The translations under genes and the position numbers were made by a program. Shown piece by piece: positions 27,301 through 34,558 of a DNA stretch of 64,000 bases. This DNA comes from Mitsuokella jalaludinii DSM 13811. GTDB lineage: Bacteria > Bacillota > Negativicutes > Selenomonadales > Selenomonadaceae. The stretch lies in the NCBI RefSeq assembly GCF_000702905.1, contig NZ_JNKR01000002.1, forward strand, positions 177,695-241,694, written 5' to 3'. The notes under the pieces are model-generated. The model ran no database searches. It was not told where the DNA came from and saw only the letters and a program-made list of their open reading frames with translations. Position 1 is the stretch's first letter, and each line of letters opens with the position of its first letter.

Positions 27301-28286
27301 GACTTGAACTCGAGCAGGCGGATGCCCGACCCAGGGCCCTCGCCGATCGTGCCCTCGACGACGACACTCTTGATCTCGCCGACGAGTTCGGTGATCTTAT
27401 GCAGCGCACCCGAGACGCCGCGGCCAAAGATGAGATTGCCCCTGTCCTGCACGACGACCGGCTCACTCTCGTGGGCCGTATGATCCGCAGGCTTCACCGT
27501 CTTCTTCGCAGGCTTCGGCGCAGCCGCCTTAGACGCAGCAACTTCATGGGCGGGAGCGGCCGCTTCATAGCGCGAAAGCGGTGCGCGCTCGTCTGCCGTG
27601 CTCGCTGTGCGGGCAAAGGTCGGCGCAGGAATGCCGCCCTCCTCCACTTCGCCTGCGGAGCGCTCTGCCGCTTCTTCAGCAGCGCGGGCTTCCTTGGCGC
27701 GGCGGGCCTTCTCGTGCTGCAGTGCCTCGATGTAATCGGGATTCTGGAAACTGTCGTCGACCTCGAGGTTCTGCAGCACTTCCTCGCTGGCCTCGCACTC
27801 GACGTGGCAGCGGTATCCGACCGTCTTCTCGATGATCTGGCTCATGACCTGCGTGACGGAATGCGCGCGCATGATCTCGCCGCCGAGCTCGCCCGGCACA
27901 TCGATGAGGATGTGGCTGCCGTCAACCGTGTATTTCGAGCGCTTCAGGAGCTCGTAGACCGTCGGATTGCCCTCCGCCGTCTCGTAGACAAGCCTTGGCC
28001 AGATCTTCGCGAGAGCGTCCTCGATGTTGACGACATCCTGGTAGAAGACGACAGCGTCGAGCTGGCACTTCTTGGCGATCTGGTCGGCTGCCGATTCGAG
28101 CAGTGCTTCCGGCAGCAACGTCTGCGTGCTCAGCGCGATCTCCCAGCTGTTTGTGCGCGTGCAGACCTCGACGTGGCGGATCGTGGCCTCGCGCAGGAGT
28201 GCCTTATCCCCCTCTTCCAGCCGCATGCCCTGCACGAGCTGCCAGAACATATTCTTCCGACTCGGAACAATCCGGAATTTCTGCAT
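24309..28286 (-). CDS. polC: DNA polymerase III alpha subunit, PolC type, lacking the exonuclease domain
   Basis: Replicative polymerase of Firmicutes (1325 residues). Order: N-terminal domain (1-180), Ala/Glu/Lys-rich linker (about 190-285), OB fold (about 305-405), PHP domain starting at VELHAHTTMSSMD (about 418), Cys4 zinc site (CPHC, CGYD, CPVCG), palm motif PDIDLNFSG, helix-hairpin-helix, and a C-terminal clamp-binding motif QIALF. In B. subtilis PolC a 3'-5' exonuclease of roughly 170 residues interrupts the PHP domain; here IYGMEGYLVQQDHLQKRANH runs straight into IIMLAKNPNGLRNLYQL with no exonuclease motifs. Start moved to 28286 (MQKFRIVPSRKN) because AAAGGATGG precedes it. Confidence 0.95.
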   Translation of the reverse strand: MQKFRIVPSRKNMFWQLVQGMRLEEGDKALLREATIRHVEVCTRTNSWEIALSTQTLLPEALLESAADQIAKKCQLDAVVFYQDVVNIEDALAKIWPRLVYETAEGNPTVYELLKRSKYTVDGSHILIDVPGELGGEIMRAHSVTQVMSQIIEKTVGYRCHVECEASEEVLQNLEVDDSFQNPDYIEALQHEKARRAKEARAAEEAAERSAGEVEEGGIPAPTFARTASTADERAPLSRYEAAAPAHEVAASKAAAPKPAKKTVKPADHTAHESEPVVVQDRGNLIFGRGVSGALHKITELVGEIKSVVVEGTIGEGPGSGIRLLEFKSGTKLLTFCISDDTDGIACKKFFTKGRRRKSGEPEPDCDEVMAALKEGMAVRVQGSVRFDTFMNEYVLFVNSLAKKEKKSREDHAEVKRVELHAHTTMSSMDAVVSVKDLIKTADRWGWPAVAVTDHGVVQAFPDAAKALSSCKSDLKVIYGMEGYLVQQDHLQKRANHIIMLAKNPNGLRNLYQLVSLAHLRYFHRQPRLPKHIIEEYRNGLLIGSACEAGELIRAIEEQRTDEELMEIASFYDYLEIQPIHNNDFLKRSDKYPAIQTDDDLIQINLKVAEIAGKLGKPLVATCDVHFLNPEDSIYRAILMKGKGFDDAELQPPLYLRTTDEMLQEFSYLGEEAAYEAVVTNPRKIADQIERFKPIPDDLYSPQIPGADEEIREMSYKKARELYGENLPKIVEDRLKQELKPIIGHGFSVLYLIAQRLVKKSNDDGYLVGSRGSVGSSFIATMTGITEVNPLPPHWRCPHCQYSKFITDGSYGCGYDLPDKVCPVCGTPLIKDGHDIPFAVFLGFDGDKVPDIDLNFSGAYQPVAHKYTEILFGKDNVYRAGSIQTVADKTAFGYVKKFYEEKGVKKHISYIDKMAHGCMGVKSTTGQHPAGIMVVPRNMDVHFFTPIQHPANDMNCGTITTHFDYHSISSRLVKLDILGHDDPTVIKMLEDLTHRDPKTIPFDDEATMSIFNSTTALGVTPEELGATSGTFGIPEFRTPFTRQMIDDTQPDVFSDLVRISGFSHGTDVWLGNAQDLIRSGQCTIKNAISARDDIMMYLIHNGIDPLLSFKTMEKVRKGKGIAEDVVEILRKGGIPEWFIESCQKIKYLFPRAHATAYVMMAYRIAYCKVHYPLAYYAAYFSIRAAEFDANVVARGKDYVGQQIKELEAMGKEKKLDAKQNATLIVLQLAWEMYLRGYSCERVDLYRSGADKFIIDGNALLPPIAALAGMGQKAAQGIVEARKDGSFTSIEDLRRRSGISKTNIEILRSHGCLDGMSESDQIALFS

Positions 28287-28315
28287 CTGCTGCCATCCTT
28301 TCGCATGTATAGATA

Positions 28316-28339
28316 TAGAAAACCGGCACAAAGTGCCGG
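28316..28339 (-). terminator. Terminator of potD lying in the polC leader
   Basis: Minus-strand stem CCGGCAC / GTGCCGG (28323-28339, 3-nt loop) followed by TTTTC. It ends the pot operon transcript but lies downstream of the polC promoter, so polC transcripts also pass through it. Confidence 0.7.
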
Positions 28340-28360
28340 CATTTGATTCTGCTACCCTAT

Positions 28361-28389
28361 ATTATATGGGATACGGCGGGAGACTGCAA
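28361..28389 (-). promoter_or_regulatory. Promoter of polC
   Basis: Minus-strand TTGCAG (28384-28389), 17-bp spacer, TATAAT (28361-28366), located just after the potD stop codon. Confidence 0.7.
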
Positions 28390-28412
28390 TAGGCAGTTCT
28401 CGCCATTCGACT

Positions 28413-29501
28413 TTATTCAACCTTGACCTGGAGCCAGAGCTTGGTGTAGAGCTTGTCGATGGCTTCGCCGAGATACTGGTATGTCTCCTGACCGCGGTAG
28501 ACCGCGGGGTCGGGGAAGGCAATCTCTATTTCGTCCTCGTCCATGTCGTCCTCGACGAGCGCCTGGACGGCAGTGTTCGGCGTGGAGTAGCCGAGTGCCT
28601 CGAAGTTCTTCGCGGCGATGTCCGGGCGGCAGAGGAAGTCGATGAACTTATGGGCATTCTCGACATGCTTGGCCTTCTTCGGGATGACCCAGCCATCCAT
28701 CCAGAGGTTCGTGCCCTCCTTCGGTGCGGGACAGAATGCGAGGTCTGGATTGGCCTTGAGGAGATTGATGGCCTCGCCCGAATAGATGACGCCGAGCGCG
28801 GCCTCGCCCGAGGCGAGCTTGTCGCGGATGTCGTCGACGCCGTAGGCCTGGACGAGCGGCTTCTGCGCGATCAGCATGTCGCGCGCCGCCTCAAGCTCCT
28901 TCGGGTCCTTCGTGTTCATCGAATCGCCCATGAGGCGCAGCGGGATCATGAAGGCATCGCGCGCGGAATCCTGCATGAGGATCTCGTCCTTGTAGGCCGG
29001 GTCAAAGAGAACAGACCAACTGTCGACATCGCCGTGCACGAGCTTCTTGTTGTACATGAGGCCGACCGTTCCCCAGCAGTACGGGATGGAATAGCGGTTG
29101 CCCGGGTCGTACGACTCAGCCTGCTTGAGGAAATCCTCGCCGATGTACTTCTTGGCATTCGGCAGCTGGTCGTAGTCGAGCGGCTGCAAGAGGTCGTTCT
29201 CGGCCATCTTCTGGATCATGTAGTCCGACGGGCAGATGAGGTCGTAATTCGTCGCTCCCTCCTTGACGCGCGGGTACATGCTCTCATTCGTGTCGAACTC
29301 GTCGAGCACGACGTGGATGCCCGTCTCCTCCTCGAACTGCGCGATGACGTCCGGGTCGAGGTAGTCGCCCCAGCTGTAGATGTAGAGCGTGTCATCCCCC
29401 TCCTCTTCCTCCTCGGCCAGGCTGTCGCAGCCAGCCGTTAGGAAGGCCGTCATGAAACACAGGAGCAATAATAGAGCCGATAGTTTCTTCATCATACCCA
29501 C
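28413..29501 (-). CDS. potD: Spermidine/putrescine ABC transporter, substrate-binding lipoprotein
   Basis: Periplasmic or membrane-anchored polyamine-binding protein (362 residues). Signal peptide with lipobox LTAGC (Cys25 region), then the family opening LYIYSWGDYLDPDVIAQFEEETG and later YDLICPSDYMIQKM, IPYCWGTVGLMYNK and EGTNLWMDGWVIPKKA. An acidic EEEEEGDD linker follows the lipidation site. Overlaps potC by 10 bases. Last gene of potA-potB-potC-potD. Confidence 0.95.
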   Translation of the reverse strand: MGMMKKLSALLLLLCFMTAFLTAGCDSLAEEEEEGDDTLYIYSWGDYLDPDVIAQFEEETGIHVVLDEFDTNESMYPRVKEGATNYDLICPSDYMIQKMAENDLLQPLDYDQLPNAKKYIGEDFLKQAESYDPGNRYSIPYCWGTVGLMYNKKLVHGDVDSWSVLFDPAYKDEILMQDSARDAFMIPLRLMGDSMNTKDPKELEAARDMLIAQKPLVQAYGVDDIRDKLASGEAALGVIYSGEAINLLKANPDLAFCPAPKEGTNLWMDGWVIPKKAKHVENAHKFIDFLCRPDIAAKNFEALGYSTPNTAVQALVEDDMDEDEIEIAFPDPAVYRGQETYQYLGEAIDKLYTKLWLQVKVE

Positions 29502-30283
29502 TCCTTTCCCTGGCGGCGTTTCAGCAGGCGCCAGTTGACCATGAGCAGTGCCACAAAGGCGATGACGCCGAGGAAGAACAGTGTGGAGAGCGCGTACATC
29601 TCGGGATGGATGCCGAGCTTGAGCTGCGCGTAGATGGCTGTCGTCAAGGTGTCGATGCCCGCGCCCTTCGTGAAGTACGTCACGATGAAGTCGTCGGCCG
29701 ACATGGCAAATGACAGCAGGAAGGCCGCGGCGATGCCGGGGCGCAGTTCCGGCAGGATGACCTTGCGGAAGGCCTGGAAAGGTGTCGCGCCGAGATCTAG
29801 CGCGGCCTCGTAGCAGACGTGGTCGAGTCCCATGACCTGCGGCAGAATGCAGAGCATCGCGTAGGGCAGGTTGATGACAACGTGCGCCATGAGGATCGTG
29901 TCGTAGCCGAGGCGCAGGCCGAGGCCGAGAAACAGCAGCATCAGCGAGATGCCCGTGACGATGTCGGCGTTGAGGAGCGGCACATTCGCGAGGCCGCGGA
30001 AGACGAGCTGGCTCTTCTTCGAGAAATTGCGGATGGCAAGCGCCGTGATGAGCCCGAGTAGCGTCGCGAAGAACGCAGCCGTCAGGCCGATCGTCAATGT
30101 GTTGAGGAATGCCTCAATGATGTCCTCGCTCGTGAAGAGCTTCTCGTACCACTGCAGGGTGAAGCCCGTCCACTGGCCGCGGTAGCGGCTCGCATTGAAC
30201 GACTGCGCGATGAGGACAAGGATTGGCGCGTAGAGGAAGACGATGATGATGCCGAGATAGATTTTCTTGAGCTTTGCCATCAC
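29492..30283 (-). CDS. potC: Spermidine/putrescine ABC transporter permease PotC
   Basis: Inner-membrane permease (263 residues, about six TM segments). N-terminal TM IIIVFLYAPILVLIAQSFN, conserved QWTGFTLQWYEKLF, and the EAA loop EAALDLGATPFQAFRKVILPELRPGI that docks onto PotA. It overlaps potB by 4 bases and potD by 10, indicating coupled translation. Confidence 0.95.
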   Translation of the reverse strand: MMAKLKKIYLGIIIVFLYAPILVLIAQSFNASRYRGQWTGFTLQWYEKLFTSEDIIEAFLNTLTIGLTAAFFATLLGLITALAIRNFSKKSQLVFRGLANVPLLNADIVTGISLMLLFLGLGLRLGYDTILMAHVVINLPYAMLCILPQVMGLDHVCYEAALDLGATPFQAFRKVILPELRPGIAAAFLLSFAMSADDFIVTYFTKGAGIDTLTTAIYAQLKLGIHPEMYALSTLFFLGVIAFVALLMVNWRLLKRRQGKEWV

Positions 30284-31116
30284 GAATCCACCTCCTGCTC
30301 CTTCGCATTGCGCTCCGAAAAGGCTTCTACCACAATATTGAGGATGATGAAGACCATGAGGATCATCGAGAGGGCGCTGCCGAGCTGCCAGTCATAGGCG
30401 GCCGTGAACTCCTGCTCGATGATGTTGCCGATCAGGAGGATCTTGTTGCCGCCGAGGAGCGCACTGATGACGAAGGTCGTCAGCGCGGGGATGAAGACCA
30501 TCGTGCAGCCGCTGATGACGCCGGGAAGCGAGAGCGGGAAGACGATGCGGCGGAAGGTCTGCCAGCGGCCCGCGCCGAGGTCGTGCGCCGCTTCGATGAT
30601 GCTCTTGTCGATGTGCGAGAGCGAGACGTAGAGCGGCAGCACCATGTACGGCAGGAAGTTGTAGACCATGCCGATGACGATGGCCAGCGGCGTGTTGATG
30701 AGCGTGACCTCCGGCAGCGCGAGCGCGTGCAGCACCATGTTGATGATGCCGTTCTTCTCGAGGATGGTCTGCCAGGCCATCGTCGTCAGGAGCGAGTTCA
30801 TCCAGAGCGGCAGCAGGAACAAGAGGAAGATCAGGACCATGCGGCCGCGCTTGATCTCCTGCAGGATCATGCAGAGCGGATAGGCGAGCACGAGGCAGAT
30901 GACGGTGCTGACGAGTGCGAGCTCCACCGAGAGGCCGAGCGCCCTGAGATACTCCATCTGCACGGCCTCCCAGAGGTTCGCGAGCGTGAAGGCCCCTTCC
31001 CCATCCGTCAGACCGTGATAGAGGACGAAGAAGAGCGGCAGCACGATGAAAAGGACGGCCCAGACCGTGAACGGCGCTGCAAACAGCCGCGCAACGCTTT
31101 TGCTGTCATGCATCAT
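30280..31116 (-). CDS. potB: Spermidine/putrescine ABC transporter permease PotB
   Basis: Inner-membrane permease (278 residues). Start set at the tandem ATGs 31116/31113 (MMHDSKSVARLFAAPFTVW), which overlap the potA stop; the same frame is open about 390 bases further upstream, but there it is a Ser/Arg-rich shadow of potA. EAA loop EAAHDLGAGRWQTFRRIVFPLSLPGV and conserved NFLPYMVLPLYVSLSHID are present. Confidence 0.94.
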   Translation of the reverse strand: MMHDSKSVARLFAAPFTVWAVLFIVLPLFFVLYHGLTDGEGAFTLANLWEAVQMEYLRALGLSVELALVSTVICLVLAYPLCMILQEIKRGRMVLIFLLFLLPLWMNSLLTTMAWQTILEKNGIINMVLHALALPEVTLINTPLAIVIGMVYNFLPYMVLPLYVSLSHIDKSIIEAAHDLGAGRWQTFRRIVFPLSLPGVISGCTMVFIPALTTFVISALLGGNKILLIGNIIEQEFTAAYDWQLGSALSMILMVFIILNIVVEAFSERNAKEQEVDS

Positions 31117-32176
31117 GCGCCGCCTCCTCATCTTCCGAAGCAGGCTTGGCCATGATCTGGATGTTCGCCGGCGCCAGGCGGATGCCGACTTCCCTGCCCT
31201 GCTCGTGGCCCGTGATTGTCTGGACAAGCCACGAGAAGCCGCCCGCCTCGATCGTGATATCGTAGACCGTGCCCTTGAATACGACAGAGCGGATGGTGCC
31301 GCGGTACTGGCCGTCCTCCGGCGCACAGATCTGGATGTCTTCCGGACGGATCTGGACATCGACAGGGACATTCTCGCCAAAGCCCGTGTTGATGCAGGGG
31401 ATGTCCTTGCCCAGGAGATGGACGAGCTTGTCGCGCACCATGATGCCGTCGATGATGTTGCTGTCACCGATGAAGTCTGCGACAAAGGCGTTCTCCGGCT
31501 CATTGTAGACGCTCTCCGGCGTGCCGATCTGCTGAACCCAACCCTGGTTCATGACGACGACCGTGTCCGACATCGAGAGGGCCTCCTCCTGGTCGTGCGT
31601 GACGAAGACGAAGGTGATGCCGAGCTCGCGCTTGATCTTGACGAGCTCGCGCTGCATGCTCTGGCGCAGCTTGAGGTCGAGCGCGGAGAGCGGCTCGTCG
31701 AGCAGCAGGACCTTCGGCTCATTGACGACAGCGCGCGCGATGGCGATGCGCTGCTGCTGACCGCCCGAGAGCGCCGTGACATCTGCATGCTCGTAGCCGT
31801 CGAGATTGACGAGCTTCAGCGCGTACTTGATCTTGTCGCGTATGTAGGCGGCGGACTTGCCCTTGATCTTGAGACCGAAGGCGATGTTCTCGGCCACATC
31901 CATGTTCGAGAACAGGGAATACTTCTGGAAGACGGTGTTGACCTGCCGCCTCTCCGGCGGCAGCTTCGTGATGTCCTGTCCGTCGAACAGGATGCGCCCC
32001 TTGTCCGGCCGCTCAAAGCCGCCAATCAGGCGCAATGTCGTCGTCTTGCCGCAGCCCGACGGCCCTAAGAGCGTCAGGAATTCGTTTTCGTGAATGACGA
32101 GGTTCAGGTCCTCGAGGATCTGACGGCTGCCATAGAATTTGTCGATATGCTCGAGTCTCAGCAATTCTTTCTCCAA
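31106..32176 (-). CDS. potA: Spermidine/putrescine ABC transporter ATPase PotA
   Basis: Cytoplasmic ATPase (356 residues). Walker A GPSGCGKTTT, Q-loop VFQKYSLFSNM, signature LSGGQQQRIAIARA, Walker B VLLLDEPLSALD, H-loop THDQEEALSMSD, and a C-terminal TOBE domain. The start is a TTG at 32176 (MEKELLRLEHID) preceded by GGGAGAG, with no nearby ATG. First gene of the pot operon, its own promoter candidate at 32205-32233. Confidence 0.96.
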   Translation of the reverse strand: MEKELLRLEHIDKFYGSRQILEDLNLVIHENEFLTLLGPSGCGKTTTLRLIGGFERPDKGRILFDGQDITKLPPERRQVNTVFQKYSLFSNMDVAENIAFGLKIKGKSAAYIRDKIKYALKLVNLDGYEHADVTALSGGQQQRIAIARAVVNEPKVLLLDEPLSALDLKLRQSMQRELVKIKRELGITFVFVTHDQEEALSMSDTVVVMNQGWVQQIGTPESVYNEPENAFVADFIGDSNIIDGIMVRDKLVHLLGKDIPCINTGFGENVPVDVQIRPEDIQICAPEDGQYRGTIRSVVFKGTVYDITIEAGGFSWLVQTITGHEQGREVGIRLAPANIQIMAKPASEDEEAAHDA

Positions 32177-32204
32177 TTTTCACTCTCCCATCTGATACAG
32201 TCGC

Positions 32205-32233
32205 ATTACAAGCTCGCGTTACTGAAATCGCAA
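32205..32233 (-). promoter_or_regulatory. Promoter candidate of the pot operon
   Basis: Minus-strand TTGCGA (32228-32233), 17-bp spacer, TGTAAT (32205-32210), just beyond the alsT terminator. Confidence 0.5.
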
Positions 32234-32235
32234 TA

Positions 32236-32279
32236 TAAAAAGCCGAAAAACGGCCCTTCTATTCTATCATAGAAGAGCC
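32236..32279 (-). terminator. Terminator of the alanine symporter gene
   Basis: Minus-strand stem GGCTCTTCTAT / ATAGAAGGGCC (one wobble), then GTTTTTC and further T-rich sequence. Confidence 0.8.
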
Positions 32280-32346
32280 ATTTGTTTCAATTCACAATTC
32301 AGTTGTCGTTGTGTCAAGCGCTGATGACCTGTCGCAAAACACGGCT

Positions 32347-33801
32347 TCAGGACTTCTGGCTGGCGAGCTCGTCCTCGGCTGCCTCGCCTGCGCCCTGGTA
32401 GTCGATCTGCTGGCCCTTCTTCTCAAAGGCCACGACGTGCTCTTCGTAATCGAAGCACTCCTGCGCGATGTCCTTGTTGAGCCAGAGCAGGCAGATGAGG
32501 TTCGGGATGATCATGAGGCCGTTCATCGTATCGGAGAAGTTCCAGACGACCTCGAGCGTCGTCGTCGCGCCGACAAAGGTCACGAGCGAGAAGATGACGC
32601 GGTAGGCCATGATGACTGGACGCTTCTCGATCAGGTATTCGAGCGCCTTCTCGCCATAGTACTCCCAGCCGAGGATGGTCGAGAACGCGAAGAGCGCAAT
32701 CGAGACGGAGACAATGAGCTTCGCGTACGGGCCAAAGACCGTCGAGAACGCGAGGATCGTCAGCTGGACGCCAGAGACGAGCTTGCCCGTCGCCGGGTCG
32801 ACCGTGCCGAGCACACCGGATGAGGCGATAACGAGGCCCGTGAGCATGCAGATGATCATCGTGTCGAAGAAAGTGCCCGTCATGTTGACGTAGCCCTGGC
32901 GCGAAGCGTGGTCCGTGCGGGCCGCGGCCGCTGCAATCGGCGCGGAGCCGAGACCGGCCTCATTGGAGAATACGCCGCGCGCGACGCCCCAACGCATGGA
33001 GGTCAGCATCGAAGCGACGATGGAACCGCCGATGCCGCCCGCGACAGAATCAAACGAGAAGGCCATGCGGAACATCTCCGCGATGCCGGATGGCACGGCC
33101 TCAAAGTTGGCGCAGATGACGACAATCGAGATCAGGAAGTAGAAGGCGGCCATGACCGGCACGATGATGCTCGAGACGAAACCGATGCTGCGGATGCCGC
33201 GCACGAGGACGCTGAGCGCCATGACTGCGATGACGCCGCCGATGAGCCACGTCGGGATGCCGTAGCTGCTCGAGAGCGCTGCCGCGATCGAGTTGGCCTG
33301 CGTCATGTTGCCGATGCCGAAGGAGGCAAGCACGACAAAGAGCGAAAACAGGAACGCAAGCGTGCGGCCGACGTACTTGTTCTTGATGCCGTTCTTCATC
33401 GCGTACATCGGGCCGCCGGCCATCTCGCCGACGCTGTTCGTCTCGCGGTACTTGACGGCCAGGACCGACTCACCGTACTTCGTCGAGAGGCCAAAGGCCG
33501 CGCTGATCCACATCCAGACGAGCGCACCCGGGCCGCCAAGGACCATGGCCGTTGCGACACCGACGATGTTGCCCGTGCCGATTGTCGCCGACAGCGCCGT
33601 CATGAGCGACTGGAACGGCGAGATATCGCCGGCGTGCTTGTCGCGCTTCGAGAAGACCATGTGGATTGCGTAGCCGAGATTGCGCCACGGCAGGAACTTC
33701 AGGCGCACCGTCAGGAAAATGCCCGTGCCGACGAGCAGTACCAGCATGACGGGGCCCCAGACAAAATTGTTGACATCCGCCAACAGCTTCGATAAATCCA
33801 T
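32347..33801 (-). CDS. alsT: Sodium:alanine/glycine symporter (AGCS family)
   Basis: Na+-coupled alanine/glycine importer (484 residues, about eleven TM segments). Family signatures are FQSLMTALSATIGTGNIVG, GGPGALVWMWISAAFGLSTKY, and GVARGVFSNEAGLGSAPIAAAAA. The start is placed at ATG 33801 (MDLSKLLADVNNFVWGP) with AAGGGGTGGG upstream; an in-frame GTG three codons earlier overlaps that site. Monocistronic, with a consensus promoter and a leader hairpin. Confidence 0.95.
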   Translation of the reverse strand: MDLSKLLADVNNFVWGPVMLVLLVGTGIFLTVRLKFLPWRNLGYAIHMVFSKRDKHAGDISPFQSLMTALSATIGTGNIVGVATAMVLGGPGALVWMWISAAFGLSTKYGESVLAVKYRETNSVGEMAGGPMYAMKNGIKNKYVGRTLAFLFSLFVVLASFGIGNMTQANSIAAALSSSYGIPTWLIGGVIAVMALSVLVRGIRSIGFVSSIIVPVMAAFYFLISIVVICANFEAVPSGIAEMFRMAFSFDSVAGGIGGSIVASMLTSMRWGVARGVFSNEAGLGSAPIAAAAARTDHASRQGYVNMTGTFFDTMIICMLTGLVIASSGVLGTVDPATGKLVSGVQLTILAFSTVFGPYAKLIVSVSIALFAFSTILGWEYYGEKALEYLIEKRPVIMAYRVIFSLVTFVGATTTLEVVWNFSDTMNGLMIIPNLICLLWLNKDIAQECFDYEEHVVAFEKKGQQIDYQGAGEAAEDELASQKS

Positions 33802-33847
33802 AATACCCACCCCTTCAGGTTTCCGTTACGTTTGATGATGCCAGAAA

Positions 33848-33893
33848 AGAAAAAGCAATGTTGCTGTGATGGATGTCTCAAGCAACATTGCTT
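33848..33893 (-). promoter_or_regulatory. Long hairpin with U-tract: mgsA terminator and alsT leader
   Basis: Minus-strand 13-bp stem AAGCAATGTTGCT / AGCAACATTGCTT (33853-33893) with a 15-nt loop, then TTTCTTTT. It begins about 2 bases after the predicted +1 of the alsT promoter, so it is both the terminator of mgsA and an obstacle at the start of the alsT transcript. Confidence 0.7.
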
Positions 33894-33901
33894 TGTGGAT
33901 T

Positions 33902-33930
33902 ATTATAGGAGTTTTTGAGCGCGTTGTCAA
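33902..33930 (-). promoter_or_regulatory. Consensus promoter of alsT
   Basis: Minus-strand TTGACA (33925-33930), 17-bp spacer, TATAAT (33902-33907): a perfect sigma-A type match. Confidence 0.88.
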
Positions 33931-33970
33931 TTGATTTCCTTTATGTATACACAGATGTACACGCATGAAA

Positions 33971-34372
33971 TCATTCTGCTGCGGGCTCTTCCTTGTCCTC
34001 CATATGTGCAGCGGCATAGGCGAGCAGGATGTGGCCGCTCTTGCGGTTCGTTGCGAGCGGCACGTCGTGGACGTCACAGAGGCGCAGCAGGGCGTTGATG
34101 TCCGGCTCGTGCGGCTGGGACGTCAGCGGGTCGCGCAGGAAGATGACATAGTCGACATCGCCGACGGCGACGCGCGCGCCAATCTGCTGGTCGCCGCCCA
34201 TCGGGCCGGAGAGCATCGTCTCGACGCCGAGGCCGAAGGTGTCGTTGATCAGGGTACCTGTCGTGCGCGTCGCGATCAGGTGGAACTTCGAGAGGAGTTC
34301 CTTGTGGTGGCCGACGAACTCGAGCATCTCGCTCTTCTTCTTGTCGTGGGCAATCAGGGCAATCGTTTTCAT
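33971..34372 (-). CDS. mgsA: Methylglyoxal synthase
   Basis: Converts dihydroxyacetone phosphate to methylglyoxal and phosphate, a bypass that relieves sugar-phosphate stress (133 residues, normal). N-terminal [14 protein letters not shown], catalytic region ATRTTGTLI, the signature [14 protein letters not shown], and [20 protein letters not shown] with the catalytic Asp. The C-terminus ends in an acidic tail. It follows a terminator and a structured RNA element on the same strand. Confidence 0.96.
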   Translation of the reverse strand: MKTIALIAHDKKKSEMLEFVGHHKELLSKFHLIATRTTGTLINDTFGLGVETMLSGPMGGDQQIGARVAVGDVDYVIFLRDPLTSQPHEPDINALLRLCDVHDVPLATNRKSGHILLAYAAAHMEDKEEPAAE

Positions 34373-34424
34373 TAATAAATCATCCTTTCGTTACTCTTGC
34401 TCCCTATTCATTCGCCGCAGAATA

Positions 34425-34462
34425 CCAAAAATCCTGCTTCATCCGGAGATGAAGCAGGATTT
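34425..34462 (-). terminator. Terminator between the OFA transporter and mgsA
   Basis: Minus-strand 14-bp stem around ATCCTGCTTCAT / ATGAAGCAGGAT (34429-34462, 6-nt loop) followed by TTTTGG. It lies 53 bases before the mgsA start, directly after the structured element at 34465-34535. Confidence 0.85.
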
Positions 34463-34464
34463 GC

Positions 34465-34535
34465 TGACCCCGGCGACGCCAACCAAGCGTGACGCTATGC
34501 CTAGCGCCACGCGCCAACCATAGGGACCGGAGTCA
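34465..34535 (-). ncRNA. Structured RNA element of unknown class
   Basis: On the minus strand an outer 9-bp stem TGACTCCGG / CCGGGGTCA encloses an inner 11-bp stem GCGTGGCGCTA / TAGCGTCACGC with a 4-nt loop; GGTTGGC occurs on each side of the inner stem. Each stem contains one G-U pair that would be an A-C mismatch on the plus strand, so the RNA is read from the minus strand. It sits 24 bases after the OFA transporter stop and just before a terminator, which fits either a 3'-UTR RNA or a leader of mgsA. I do not recognise the class; no independent promoter is obvious. Confidence 0.5.
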
Positions 34536-34558
34536 AAGGGGTTGTCTGTATCAAGGTA

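Noticed and set aside
31117..31503. Extended N-terminus of PotB
   Set aside because: The extra 129 residues are Ser/Arg-rich shadow sequence of potA; the true start overlaps the potA stop.
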